Shown piece after piece: positions 1 through 6,321 of a stretch of DNA of 21,610 nucleotides. The first letter of the stretch is position 1; the number at the start of each line of letters is the position of its first letter. The position numbers and the translations under genes were made by a program. The DNA comes from Oscillibacter sp. (GTDB taxonomy: Bacteria; Bacillota; Clostridia; Oscillospirales; Oscillospiraceae): contig VSMY01000036.1 of the NCBI GenBank assembly GCA_009773995.1, positions 1 to 21,610 on the forward strand. Reading direction: 5' to 3'. The notes beneath the pieces were generated by a model, which did not search any database, had not been told where the DNA came from, and saw only the letters and a program-made list of their open reading frames with translations.

Positions 1-1
1 G

Positions 2-367
2 GCTTGGCTGGACGCCTATTTTAAAAAACAGGCGCTCCCTCCCCCGCCGCCTCTGGCTCCCAAGGGGAGCGCGTTCCGGCAGAGGGTTTGGAAGCTGCTG
101 CTGGAAATTCCCTTCGGGGAGACCTCTTCCTACGGCGCGCTGACGGAACAGCTGAAAGCCGCCGGAATTCCCGCCGCTCCTCAGGCGGTGGGCGGGGCCG
201 TAGGGCACAACCCTATTTCCATTTTCATTCCCTGCCACCGGGTGGTGGGAGTGGACGGCAGCCTGACGGGTTACGCCGGAGGCGTGGAAAAGAAGAGGCT
301 TCTCCTGGAGCTGGAGGGGGCGGACCTGTCCAGGCTGTATACGCCGAAGAAGGGAACGGCATTATAA
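2..367 (+). CDS. ogt: Methylated-DNA--protein-cysteine methyltransferase, 5' end missing
   Basis: The product repairs O6-alkylguanine by moving the alkyl group onto its own cysteine, a one-shot suicide reaction in the cytoplasm. The frame is open from base 2, so the N-terminus lies outside the window; about 121 C-terminal residues are visible. They cover the helix-turn-helix DNA-binding part (ETSSYGAL, then QAVGGAVGHNP) and the active-site motif PCHRVVG with the acceptor cysteine, followed by the family's usual LTGYAGG and a KKRLLLELEG helix. The stop TAA is followed 24 bases later by a strong hairpin terminator shared with spoIVA. Family membership is firm. Whether the full protein is a plain Ogt/MGMT or an Ada-type fusion cannot be told from this fragment. 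Confidence 0.93.
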   Translation, partial: AWLDAYFKKQALPPPPPLAPKGSAFRQRVWKLLLEIPFGETSSYGALTEQLKAAGIPAAPQAVGGAVGHNPISIFIPCHRVVGVDGSLTGYAGGVEKKRLLLELEGADLSRLYTPKKGTAL

Positions 368-391
368 AACCGGGATAGTTCCATGAAGAAA

Positions 392-424
392 GGCGGGCAT
401 TGGTGTTCCAATGCCCGCCCTTTT
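392..424. terminator. Bidirectional rho-independent terminator between ogt and spoIVA
   Basis: A perfect 12-bp stem (392-403 pairing with 408-419) with a TGTT loop is followed by CTTTT on the + strand and preceded by AAGAAA. It therefore also gives a U-rich tail when read on the minus strand. It lies between the convergent stops of ogt (367) and spoIVA (426) and can end both transcripts. Confidence 0.9.
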
Positions 425-425
425 C

Positions 426-1901
426 TTATAGGATGATACAGATAAGCCCCCCGCTCCCCTCGTTGATGATGCGGGTCAGGGTCTCCTGAAGCTTCTTCCG
501 GGCGTCGTCCGGCATCCGCTTCAGCTTGCCCTGGAGATCGTCACTGACCAGCTCGTGGAAGCTCCGGCCGAAGATATTGGACTGCCAGATCTTGCTGGTG
601 TCCCCCTCGAACTCCTGGAGCAGGTAGTTCACCATGTCCTCCGACTGCTTCTCGTTCCCCACAATGGGCGAGACCGCCGTCTCGATATCCGCCCGGATCA
701 TGTGGATGCTGGGGGCGCTGGCCTTCAGCTTCACGCCGTAGCGGCCTCCCTGCTTCATGATCTCCGGCTCTTCCAGCTTCAGCTCGTCGATGCTGGGCAC
801 TACGATGCCGTAGCCCGTCTCCTTCACATCCCGCAGGGCCCCGGCCACCTTGTCGTACTCCGCCTTCACTGCCGCCAGGCGGGTCAGCAGGCTCATCAGG
901 TCCCCGTCGTCCCCCACCTCGAAGCCGGACTGCTCCGACAGCGTGTAATAGAACAGCTCCCGGGGCAGGCTGAGGCTGGCCGCCGCCACGCCGGTGCCCA
1001 GGTCGATGGAGGTGATCTTGGCCTCGCTGATGTTCTCGCAGGCTCCCAGGGCGGCGATGACGCCCTCCACCTCCCGGATGTGCTGGAGCTGAGAGGTCCC
1101 CTGACGCACCGCCTCGTAGAGGCTGGCCTTGATGGGATGCTCCGTGGGCAGAGCGTCCACCCAAGGGGGCAGGAACAGGTCCAGCTCCTGCATGGGGAAC
1201 TCATAGAGGACGGCCCGCAGGATGTCCGCCACGTCCTCCTCCCCCAGGTCCAGGCAGTTCACCGGGACGCAGTTCACCTCATAGCGGGAGGCGATGTCCC
1301 GGGCGATGGCCTCCGCCCGGTCGCTCTTGGGGTCCGCCGAGTTCAGCAGGACGATGAAGGGCTTCCCCAGCTCCTGAAGCTCCCGGACCACCCGTTCCTC
1401 CGCCTCCAAATAGTCCTCCCGGGGGATGTCGGCCACGGTGCCGTCGGTGGTGATGACGATGCCGATGGTAGAGTGTTCCGAGATGACCTTCCGGGTGCCG
1501 ATCTCCGCCGCCTCTGTCATGGGAATCTCATGGTCGTACCAGGGGGTCGTCACCATCCGGGGCGCGTCGTCCTCGAACTGGCCGATGGCCCCACGAACCA
1601 TGTAGCCCACGCAGTCGATGAGCCGCACGGAGAAGGACGCGCCCCCCTCCAGCTGGACCTGGGCCGCCTCCTCCGGGACAAACTTGGGCTCCGCCGTCAT
1701 GATGGTCCGGCCGGAGCCGCTCTGGGGCAGCTCATCCCGGGCCCGCTCCTTGCGGTATACATTTTCAATGTTGGGAATTACCTGGGTCTCCATGAAGCGC
1801 TTGATAAAGGTGGACTTGCCGGTCCGCACCGGGCCCACCACGCCGATGTAGATATCCCCCGCCGTGCGGGTAGCGATATTCTGATAGATGGTCGTGTTCA
1901 T
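426..1901 (-). CDS. spoIVA: Stage IV sporulation protein A, spore-coat morphogenetic ATPase
   Basis: SpoIVA polymerises into the basement layer of the spore coat on the outer forespore membrane, driven by ATP hydrolysis. It is placed there by SpoVM and, in clostridia, bound by SipL. The product is 491 residues, essentially the B. subtilis length. The N-terminal P-loop domain shows Walker A GPVRTGKST at residues 23-31 (Lys29), a DCVGYMV segment at the Walker B position and TTDGT. Where GTPases have NKxD this protein reads NSAD, in line with the family's use of ATP. The C-terminus is the conserved hydrophobic GGLICIIL. The start ATG at 1901 was chosen because it begins the family N-terminus MNTTIYQNIATRTAGDIYIG and has AAGGA nine bases upstream. 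A longer in-frame extension to 2039 would run through the sigma-E promoter. The gene is monocistronic as far as seen, with a terminator right after the stop. Expression is inferred to be in the mother cell under sigma-E. Confidence 0.97.
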   Translation of the reverse strand: MNTTIYQNIATRTAGDIYIGVVGPVRTGKSTFIKRFMETQVIPNIENVYRKERARDELPQSGSGRTIMTAEPKFVPEEAAQVQLEGGASFSVRLIDCVGYMVRGAIGQFEDDAPRMVTTPWYDHEIPMTEAAEIGTRKVISEHSTIGIVITTDGTVADIPREDYLEAEERVVRELQELGKPFIVLLNSADPKSDRAEAIARDIASRYEVNCVPVNCLDLGEEDVADILRAVLYEFPMQELDLFLPPWVDALPTEHPIKASLYEAVRQGTSQLQHIREVEGVIAALGACENISEAKITSIDLGTGVAAASLSLPRELFYYTLSEQSGFEVGDDGDLMSLLTRLAAVKAEYDKVAGALRDVKETGYGIVVPSIDELKLEEPEIMKQGGRYGVKLKASAPSIHMIRADIETAVSPIVGNEKQSEDMVNYLLQEFEGDTSKIWQSNIFGRSFHELVSDDLQGKLKRMPDDARKKLQETLTRIINEGSGGLICIIL

Positions 1902-1938
1902 AGCATCCCGTCCTTTTTCCGCTCCATATTCATGTTCC

Positions 1939-1967
1939 ACTCTATGCCCGTCCGGCGGAAAGTATGA
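1939..1967 (-). promoter_or_regulatory. Sigma-E-type promoter of spoIVA
   Basis: On the minus strand, -35 TCATACT (1961-1967) and -10 CATAGAGT (1939-1946) are separated by 14 bases. The Bacillus sigma-E consensus is roughly KMATATT, 14 bases, CATACANT, so the -10 matches at seven of eight positions. The predicted RNA start is near 1932-1933, about 30 bases before the spoIVA ATG. The same octamer and spacing recur before sipL. Confidence 0.75.
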
Positions 1968-2041
1968 CGGCCCGTCTTGTTTTGGAGAAAACACACAAGG
2001 AAGACCGTCTGGCCGCAGAGCTGATTTGGTCGAAATCATGC

Positions 2042-2070
2042 TTTACACGGGTTCTTTAATATGGTAAACT
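2042..2070 (+). promoter_or_regulatory. Putative sigma-A promoter of the amino-acid ABC operon
   Basis: TTTACA (2042-2047), a 17-base spacer and TAAACT (2065-2070) resemble housekeeping -35 and -10 boxes (five of six and four of six). This is the most AT-rich stretch in the intergenic region and sits about 50 bases before the binding-protein ATG. It is back to back with the spoIVA promoter. A -10 shifted slightly downstream is possible. Confidence 0.5.
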
Positions 2071-2085
2071 GCTACTGTATTAAAC

Positions 2086-2103
2086 GAACAGGCTCGCCTG
2101 TTC
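2086..2103. promoter_or_regulatory. Perfect 8+2+8 dyad, candidate operator
   Basis: GAACAGGC-TC-GCCTGTTC is an exact inverted repeat. It lies between the putative -10 (ends 2070) and the Shine-Dalgarno (about 2110) of the ABC operon. A two-base loop is too tight for a stable RNA hairpin with the full stem, so a dimeric repressor site just downstream of the transcription start is the better reading. No regulator gene is adjacent and the motif is not one I recognise. Confidence 0.45.
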
Positions 2104-2122
2104 CACTTTGGAGGATGAAAGC

Positions 2123-3022
2123 ATGATGAAAAGCAAGAAGTTTTGGGCCCTCCTGCTGGCCCTTGCCATGGTCCTGAGCCTGGCCGCCTGCGGCGGGAAA
2201 GACGCAAGCTCTGATAAAAGCGGAGACGCCGGAACCTCAGCGGCCTCCCCGGAGGATCAGAAAACCGAAGACGCCGGAAGCGGCCAAGCGGACGCCGTCA
2301 GCGACCTGGCTTATGTCCAGGGCAAAGGCACCCTGGTGGTGGGCATGACGGACTTTGCCCCCATGGACTACCGGGACACCGGCGGCAGCTGGATTGGCTT
2401 TGACGCCGACATGGCTTCCGCCTTCGCCGAGAGCCTGGGCGTCAAGGTGGAGTTCCAGGAGATTACCTGGGATTACAAGGTCATGGAACTGGACGCCAAG
2501 AGCATTGACTGCGTCTGGAACGGCATGACCCTGAACGACGAAGTAAAAGCGGCCATGGACACCGGAAACGCCTACTGCCTCAACGCCCAGGTGCTGGTGG
2601 TCCCCGCCGAAAAGTCCGCCGGCTTTGAAAACCTGACCAGCCTGGAGGGCCTGAATGTGGCCGTGGAGTCCGGCTCCGCCGGCGAGGACGCCGCCGAAGC
2701 CCTGGGCGCTTCCACCACCGCCGTGGCCAAGCAGGCCGACGCGCTGATGGAGGTTTCCGCCGGTACCGCCGACGCCGCCGTTATCGACCTGCTGATGGCC
2801 GGAGCCATGATCGGCGAGGGAACCAACTATGCAAACCTGACCTATACCGTCAACCTGAATACCGCTCAGGGCCTGGAGTCCGAGGAGTACGGCGTGGGCT
2901 TCCGCAAGGGGTCCGATCTGGTGGCCGCGTGGAACGACTTCTGGGCCGCCGCCATTGCCGACGGCTCCGTCCTGGAGACCGGCACCACTTATGGCGTGCA
3001 GGAATCCCTGATTCTGGAGTAA
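2123..3022 (+). CDS. Amino-acid ABC transporter substrate-binding lipoprotein (family 3)
   Basis: This is the extracellular receptor of a polar amino-acid importer encoded with the next two genes. The 299-residue product has a lipoprotein signal peptide (KSKKFW, hydrophobic core, lipobox LAAC with Cys23), a Ser/Gly/Asp-rich linker to about residue 60, then a family 3 periplasmic-binding fold: KGTLVVGMTDFAPMDYRD, GFDADMA, WNGMTL and AQVLVV. Start choice: GGAGG at 2110-2114 stands eight bases before the ATG at 2123, so a TTG at 2108 that overlaps it is rejected. Oddity: the arginine that usually binds the ligand carboxylate in this family (the R of the usual TxxR pattern after GMT) is Val141 here, followed by Lys142. 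The exact substrate is therefore not predicted. A hairpin after the stop may raise the amount of this message relative to the permease. Confidence 0.93.
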   Translation: MMKSKKFWALLLALAMVLSLAACGGKDASSDKSGDAGTSAASPEDQKTEDAGSGQADAVSDLAYVQGKGTLVVGMTDFAPMDYRDTGGSWIGFDADMASAFAESLGVKVEFQEITWDYKVMELDAKSIDCVWNGMTLNDEVKAAMDTGNAYCLNAQVLVVPAEKSAGFENLTSLEGLNVAVESGSAGEDAAEALGASTTAVAKQADALMEVSAGTADAAVIDLLMAGAMIGEGTNYANLTYTVNLNTAQGLESEEYGVGFRKGSDLVAAWNDFWAAAIADGSVLETGTTYGVQESLILE

Positions 3023-3044
3023 TCTCCTCCCCGTATGGATCCGC

Positions 3045-3073
3045 AAAGGCAGAGAGGTTCCCTCTCTGCCTTT
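3045..3073 (+). promoter_or_regulatory. 13-bp hairpin between binding-protein and permease genes
   Basis: A perfect 13-bp stem (3045-3057 with 3061-3073) and a three-base loop lie in the 94-base gap of the ABC operon. It is not followed directly by a U-run (GGACGG comes before TTTT). It looks more like an mRNA-stabilising or partly terminating element than a full terminator. Such hairpins are common after binding-protein genes, whose product is needed in excess. Confidence 0.6.
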
Positions 3074-3116
3074 GGACGGTTTTCCTCCCCGAAATTTCCA
3101 ATGAGAGGACGATTTG

Positions 3117-3806
3117 ATGGTTTCCTTTTTTGCCTCCGCCGAATTTCAGACGGTCCTGTCCGCCCTGAATACCGGCTTTATCAAGACTCTTCAGCTCTTT
3201 TTCGTCACGCTGGTGGGCGCCGTTCCCCTGGGGCTGGTCATTTCCTTCGGCTCTATGAGCCGCATCCCTCCCCTGCGGTGGCTGACGAAAACCGTGGTCT
3301 GGATGGTCCGGGGCACGCCCCTGGTCCTTCAGATCATCGCGCTTTACTACGTGCCGGGATTGAAGGGCTTCCATATCTGGAGCGGCGGAGAGTCCGGGCG
3401 GTTCACCGCCGTGGCGGTGGCTTTTGTCATCAACTACGCCTGCTATTTCTCAGAGATTTACCGGGGCGGCATCCAGGGCGTGCCCGTGGGACAACAGGAG
3501 GCCGGGCTGGTGCTGGGCATGACAAAGCGGCAGATTTTCTTCAAGGTCACGCTGCTGCAAATGATTAAGCGCATCGTCCCCCCTATGTCCAATGAAATCA
3601 TTACTCTGGTCAAGGACACCTCCCTCGCCCGGGTCGTGGCCTTGCAGGAGGTCATCTGGATGGGCGAGTCCTTCATGAAGGGCAACCAGGGCTACGCGGG
3701 GCTGGTGTGGCCGCTGTTCTTTACAGCGGTATACTACCTGGCGTTCAGCGGTATCGCCACCATCCTCCTGGGGAAGCTGGAAAAGAAACTGGAATATTTC
3801 CGTTGA
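3117..3806 (+). CDS. Amino-acid ABC transporter permease (HisM/GlnP family)
   Basis: This is the membrane channel subunit of the polar amino-acid importer, working with the binding protein before it and the ATPase after it. It is 229 residues, with about five hydrophobic membrane segments (LFFVTLVGAVPLGLVI, TPLVLQIIALYYV, FTAVAVAFVINYACYF and a C-terminal pair). It has the family RGTPLVLQ motif and the cytoplasmic coupling loop EAGLVLGMTKRQIFFKV, which docks on the ATPase. The start ATG at 3117 has GAGAGGA seven bases upstream; a TTG directly before it is less likely. The next gene begins 17 bases after the stop. A single permease gene suggests a homodimeric channel. Confidence 0.93.
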   Translation: MVSFFASAEFQTVLSALNTGFIKTLQLFFVTLVGAVPLGLVISFGSMSRIPPLRWLTKTVVWMVRGTPLVLQIIALYYVPGLKGFHIWSGGESGRFTAVAVAFVINYACYFSEIYRGGIQGVPVGQQEAGLVLGMTKRQIFFKVTLLQMIKRIVPPMSNEIITLVKDTSLARVVALQEVIWMGESFMKGNQGYAGLVWPLFFTAVYYLAFSGIATILLGKLEKKLEYFR

Positions 3807-3822
3807 GAGGAGACTGACGGCA

Positions 3823-4590
3823 ATGGCGATTTTAGAGGTCCAACATATTGAAAAGCACTTCGGGGACACCCAGGTCCTCTCGGATATCAGCTTCTCCCTG
3901 GAGGAGGGCCAGGCTCTCTCCATCATCGGCTCTTCCGGCTCCGGCAAAACCACCCTGCTCCGTTGCCTGAACTTCCTGGAGCGGCCGGACCATGGCGTTA
4001 TCTCCGTAAAAGGCGGCGTCATCTTCGACGCATCGGACCCCTCTACCCAGGCGGAAAAGGACATCCGCCAGAAGCGCCTCCATTTCGGCCTGGTGTTCCA
4101 GAACTTCAACTTGTTCCCTCAGTACACGGCTTTGCAGAACGTCACCCTGGCCCGGGAACTGCTGGCCAAGGAGCGGGGCGGCGAGAACAAGGAGGACATC
4201 GTAAAAGCGGGACGGGAGCTGCTGGGCCAGATGGGCCTGGCCGACCGGGCGGACCACTACCCTCACCAGCTCTCCGGCGGACAGCAGCAGCGGGTGGCTA
4301 TCGCCCGGGCCTTGGCCCTCCACCCGGATATCCTCTGCTTTGACGAACCCACCTCCGCCCTGGACCCGGAGCTCACCGGAGAGGTCCTGCGGGTCATCCG
4401 CTCCCTGGCGGAGCAGAAGACCACTATGATTATTGTCACCCACGAGATGGCCTTTGCCCGGGACGTGGCGGATCAGGTGATCTTCATGGACGGCGGCGTC
4501 ATTGTAGAGCAGGGCGACCCCAGGGAGGTCATCGACAATCCCAAGGAAGAGCGGACACGGCAGTTCCTTTCCAGATACGTCAACGGATAA
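3823..4590 (+). CDS. Polar amino-acid ABC transporter ATPase
   Basis: This is the cytoplasmic ATPase that powers the importer. It is 255 residues and all nucleotide-site motifs are present: Walker A GSSGSGKTT (36-44, Lys42), Q-loop VFQNFNLFPQYT, signature LSGGQQQRVAIARAL (from about 150), Walker B CFDEPTSALD (about 172-181) and the switch histidine in VTHEM (His207). It belongs to the GlnQ/HisP/ArtP group. GAGAGGAG lies ten bases before the ATG. It is the last gene of the operon and is followed by a bidirectional terminator shared with convergent sipL. Confidence 0.95.
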   Translation: MAILEVQHIEKHFGDTQVLSDISFSLEEGQALSIIGSSGSGKTTLLRCLNFLERPDHGVISVKGGVIFDASDPSTQAEKDIRQKRLHFGLVFQNFNLFPQYTALQNVTLARELLAKERGGENKEDIVKAGRELLGQMGLADRADHYPHQLSGGQQQRVAIARALALHPDILCFDEPTSALDPELTGEVLRVIRSLAEQKTTMIIVTHEMAFARDVADQVIFMDGGVIVEQGDPREVIDNPKEERTRQFLSRYVNG

Positions 4591-4619
4591 AAAGCGCGGG
4601 AGAAATCTCCCGCGCTTTT
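4589..4619. terminator. Bidirectional terminator between ABC operon and sipL
   Basis: The stem GCGCGGGAG (4594-4602) pairs with CTCCCGCGC (4607-4615) around an AAAT loop. It is flanked by an A-run on the left and TTTT on the right, so it works on both strands. It fills nearly the whole 30-base gap between the two convergent stops. Confidence 0.9.
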
Positions 4620-4620
4620 C

Positions 4621-6159
4621 TTACGCCCTTTTTCGTGGAATCAGCAGCATTTGATCCTGAGGAATTTCCTCCTCTCCCTCCAATTGATTGGCGGAGAGGA
4701 TAGCAGCGATGGTGGTGTTGTATTTCTTCGCCAGGTCCCAGGCATTTTCCTGCCTCCCGATGCACCGCAGGACCAGAGAGGGCGCTCCGCCCAGGTCCTT
4801 GGCGGTTTCCGTGTCCAGCTTGGCGGCGGAGACGCAGACCTTTTTTACCTTGGCCGCCGCCTCTATGTGAAAATCTACCGGGAAACGGACCTCAATGCCC
4901 CGGTCTCCCAGGGAGCCTTGAACCTCCTCGGCACAGACGGCCCTGGCGATAATCCGGCAGTCTTCCGGCAGCTCCAGCTGGCAGCCGGCGTCGATGCTCC
5001 GCTCCGCTACCAGCGGCACGCCGCCCTCGTCTAAGTACATAGCCCGGACCGTTACCCCAACCCGGAGAACCGCGGTGCTTCCCTCCCGGCTGACGGATAC
5101 CGTTCCGCATTTGGCGGACAGGGCCAGGATAGACTCCGCCACCACGCCGATTTCCAGTACTTCCCGCAACGTCTGGCGGCGAGTCAGGTTCTCGCAGAAG
5201 CTGGTGATATTCAGCGGCGCGGCCTCGTAGGTCATATCATAGGCGGTAGAATACAGGTCGCTGAGCAGGGTCAGCTCCTGCTCCTCACGCAGCAGGGCCG
5301 TGGCGTGAAGGTAGAGCGTCACGGCTATCTGGCGGCCCTCCGGGTCGTCTCCGTCAATCTGCAAATCTGTACCGGTGAGCTGCAGCTGCAGGCTGGCGGC
5401 GGAACCCTCCGCGGCCCCCTCCACTTCCATGATTTGGGAGAAGGGCAGCTCTGAAACCGCAGAACCGCAGCCGCCGTTGTTGTCCCGGTACAGCAGGCTG
5501 ATGGAGAATACTCCCTTGAAAATCAGCTTGCTCCCCACAATCTTTGCCTCGGTGACTGTGCTGGAAACCTGGCTGGTCAGCAGCTCCGCCGCGCCCTCGC
5601 GCCCCGGAGAGAGATTCATTTCTTCCGTAAACGTAAAATCCTTTTCCGCGATATGCGTCAGGAGGATGGCGTGCTGTTCCTCCCGGCGTTTTTCCACCTG
5701 GAGTCCAGGATCCGACTCCGTGTCCTCGCAATATACCAGAGGCTTTCGCTGATAGCCGGTAACGTGGGTTACCAGCTTGCAGTGGGTGAAGATTTTCCGG
5801 GGATTCAGCATCCGGGCCTCCAGAAATTCCGTCTCCGTCTCCGCCGTCAGATGCTGACAGCCCGGCAGGGCCCGGCCGTCGCTCTCCGTGGTGAAGGGAA
5901 TGGCAAATTCCAGAGTACGGACGCCGCTCTCCCCGTCGGGAGTGTAGAGCACCGTGACCCGGACGGTGCCGGAAAGCTCCGCTTTTCCGTCCCGCAGCTC
6001 CCGGCTGTGGAGATAGACTTTCCCGTCCGTCTCGATGATACGGGCAATATCGGGGCAGTAGTCCGGCACGATGGTCTCCGCCGTCTCCTCCTGGGTGAGC
6101 GTCAGCTCTCCGCCCGTGTCATAGGCGTCCAAAGACACTTTTTTCAAATCCAGTTCCAT
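4621..6159 (-). CDS. sipL: SipL-like spore-coat morphogenetic protein (DUF3794 + LysM)
   Basis: In Clostridioides difficile SipL binds SpoIVA and is needed for the coat to attach to the forespore. The present 512-residue product is close to that protein's length. It has the same plan: repeated SPOCS/DUF3794 beta-rich regions through most of the chain (the opening LTQEETAETIVPDYCPDIA and later ITSFCENLTRRQTLREVLEIG are typical), ending in one LysM domain from about residue 460 (RQENAWDLAKKYNTTIAAIL, then DQMLLIP). There is no signal peptide or membrane segment, so a mother-cell cytoplasmic location is expected. The ATG at 6159 has GGAAGGAG six to seven bases upstream. A sigma-E-type promoter sits 44-72 bases upstream, and spoVM is the next gene upstream. 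The architecture is shared by other DUF3794-LysM proteins; the spoVM neighbour and the promoter matching spoIVA make SipL the best name. Confidence 0.88.
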   Translation of the reverse strand: MELDLKKVSLDAYDTGGELTLTQEETAETIVPDYCPDIARIIETDGKVYLHSRELRDGKAELSGTVRVTVLYTPDGESGVRTLEFAIPFTTESDGRALPGCQHLTAETETEFLEARMLNPRKIFTHCKLVTHVTGYQRKPLVYCEDTESDPGLQVEKRREEQHAILLTHIAEKDFTFTEEMNLSPGREGAAELLTSQVSSTVTEAKIVGSKLIFKGVFSISLLYRDNNGGCGSAVSELPFSQIMEVEGAAEGSAASLQLQLTGTDLQIDGDDPEGRQIAVTLYLHATALLREEQELTLLSDLYSTAYDMTYEAAPLNITSFCENLTRRQTLREVLEIGVVAESILALSAKCGTVSVSREGSTAVLRVGVTVRAMYLDEGGVPLVAERSIDAGCQLELPEDCRIIARAVCAEEVQGSLGDRGIEVRFPVDFHIEAAAKVKKVCVSAAKLDTETAKDLGGAPSLVLRCIGRQENAWDLAKKYNTTIAAILSANQLEGEEEIPQDQMLLIPRKRA

Positions 6160-6202
6160 GAAGAACTCCTTCCTTTCCCGGCAGGCATAGAATCCATGTC
6201 CT

Positions 6203-6231
6203 ACTCTATGCGCCGCCGGGGCGGGATATGT
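6203..6231 (-). promoter_or_regulatory. Sigma-E-type promoter of sipL
   Basis: On the minus strand, -35 ACATATC (6225-6231), 14 bases, then -10 CATAGAGT (6203-6210). The octamer, the CATA core of the -35 and the spacing are identical to the promoter in front of spoIVA. The first transcribed bases are also alike (RGRACATGRAT). It starts one base after the spoVM stop codon, so sipL can be read both from here and from any transcript passing through spoVM. Confidence 0.75.
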
Positions 6232-6232
6232 T

Positions 6233-6301
6233 TCAGACCTTGAAAATCTTCTTCAGGATGCCCCGGAGCATTTTGGGGGACTTCCAAACGACGATATTCA
6301 T
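6233..6301 (-). CDS. spoVM: Stage V sporulation protein M, 22-residue membrane-curvature peptide
   Basis: SpoVM is an amphipathic peptide that recognises the convex forespore membrane and anchors SpoIVA. This 22-codon gene has a strong Shine-Dalgarno (GAGGAGG, six to seven bases before the ATG). Aligned without gaps to the 26-residue B. subtilis peptide (recalled, not searched), it shares Met1, Lys7, Pro9, Lys10, Leu12, Gly14 and Ile15. This includes the central helix-breaking Pro9. The core reads KSPKMLRGILKKIF: basic and hydrophobic in an amphipathic pattern. Position 6, isoleucine in B. subtilis and tied to SpoIVA contact, is Trp here. Context agrees: in B. subtilis spoVM also follows the rlmN-prpC-prkC-rsgA train, and here the next gene downstream is sipL. 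The gene is short enough to be dropped by ordinary gene calling. No promoter of its own was seen, so it is probably read with the mini-protein gene upstream. Confidence 0.85.
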   Translation of the reverse strand: MNIVVWKSPKMLRGILKKIFKV

Positions 6302-6321
6302 ATGACGCCTCCTCTCCATTC

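Noticed and set aside
555..1967. Long open frame (470 codons) antisense to spoIVA
   Set aside because: It mirrors spoIVA codons in GC-rich DNA, gives a His/Leu/Gly/Arg-rich sequence with no recognisable motif, and has no ribosome site of note. spoIVA on the other strand is unambiguous.
1902..2039. N-terminal extension of spoIVA up to 2039
   Set aside because: It would translate the sigma-E promoter, has no homology to the family N-terminus, and the ATG at 1901 has its own Shine-Dalgarno and gives the standard length.
2086..2103. Dyad considered as a LexA/DinR SOS box
   Set aside because: The Gram-positive LexA box has GAAC and GTTC four bases apart; here they are ten apart, so it does not fit.
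6195..6197. Upstream ATG in the sipL leader as an alternative start or leader peptide
   Set aside because: It is out of frame with sipL, has no Shine-Dalgarno and its frame overruns the sipL start.
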